Positions 15,565 through 15,757 of a stretch of 15,757 bases of DNA are shown here, in pieces (position 1 is the stretch's first letter; every line of letters starts with the position of its first letter). Origin of the DNA: Puniceicoccaceae bacterium. GTDB taxonomy: Bacteria > Verrucomicrobiota > Verrucomicrobiae > Opitutales > Coraliomargaritaceae. The position numbers were made by a program, and so were the translations under genes. The notes beneath the pieces were generated by a model, which did not search any database, had not been told where the DNA came from, and saw nothing but the letters and a program-made list of their open reading frames with translations. Location of the stretch: positions 1 to 15,757 of the forward strand of contig CABXXS010000023.1 in the NCBI GenBank assembly GCA_902516225.1. Direction: 5' to 3'.

Positions 15565-15757
15565 TGTCTTATCAGGAAAACGGTACCTTTATTTTTAAGA
15601 GGCCAGCTTTATACAGTTTTGCTGTAGCTGGCCTTTTTTGTGCTCTTATTACTACGAACGGACAACGTGCTGGACGCGAGATGCCTTCGCGGTTTATGGA
15701 TCGTATTGATGCTGAAGAGGGAGCACGTCGACTATCTGATTTTCGCAGGCAACGACT
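15564..15757 (+). CDS. N-terminal part of an exported protein of unknown function (cut by window end)
   Basis: Only the first 64 codons are visible. The start ATG overlaps the secG stop as TAATG, which supports a coupled reading frame. The sequence begins [19 protein letters not shown], continues with a hydrophobic stretch AVAGLFCALITTNGQRAG that looks like a signal peptide or anchor (about residues 15-30), and then turns charged (EMPSRFMDRIDAEEGARRL). No family was recognised. Its likely co-translation with secG may only reflect operon structure. An alternative start further downstream would lose the hydrophobic segment. Confidence 0.7.
   Translation, partial: MSYQENGTFIFKRPALYSFAVAGLFCALITTNGQRAGREMPSRFMDRIDAEEGARRLSDFRRQR

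Overview
The window is a chromosomal stretch of a Gram-negative (diderm) bacterium. It carries a TonB energy transducer, three outer-membrane beta-barrel proteins ending in aromatic residues, SecG and several housekeeping genes. The proline-rich TonB type, the SecG with a long acidic tail and the style of the porin-like proteins suggest a marine member of Verrucomicrobiota, perhaps Opitutae/Puniceicoccales. That placement is from memory of such proteins and is only moderately sure. No phage, IS element, CRISPR array, tRNA or rRNA was seen. None of the 14 starts that can be judged has a properly spaced Shine-Dalgarno sequence.

Left part (1-9773): a rightward tonB-like gene overlaps tail to tail with a leftward block. 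That block, read in its own direction, is DUF423 membrane protein, hotdog thioesterase, surE, a 518-residue secreted protein of unknown function, glyA, and then, from its own promoter, rnc and mfd (translationally coupled by an ATGA overlap). These are mainly housekeeping functions: serine/glycine and one-carbon metabolism (GlyA), nucleotide phosphatase (SurE), RNA processing (RNase III) and transcription-coupled repair (Mfd). The 518-residue protein is the least familiar gene. It has three repeats of a tryptophan-bearing beta module and a WVWPF motif that occurs internally and again as the extreme C-terminus.

Middle (9774-10201): a 428-base AT-rich divergent intergenic region. It holds an imperfect ~21-bp tandem repeat whose A/T tracts recur every ~10.5 bp, which predicts intrinsically curved DNA. 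A second short phased A-tract cluster and a 15-bp palindrome lie between this array and the porin gene.

Right part (10202-15757, all rightward): two tandem, roughly 60% identical, extremely acidic porin-like proteins. Each has a matching A-rich leader, and each has a near-identical terminator hairpin that differs by one compensatory base pair. Next comes a small secreted protein with a BamE/OmlA-like C-terminus, whose ATG directly follows a terminator T-run. A third, more distant porin-like protein follows, then an RluA-family pseudouridine synthase with an S4 domain, SecG, and the start of an exported protein coupled to secG and cut by the window edge. The centre of the window thus looks like an outer-membrane protein locus set between housekeeping genes.
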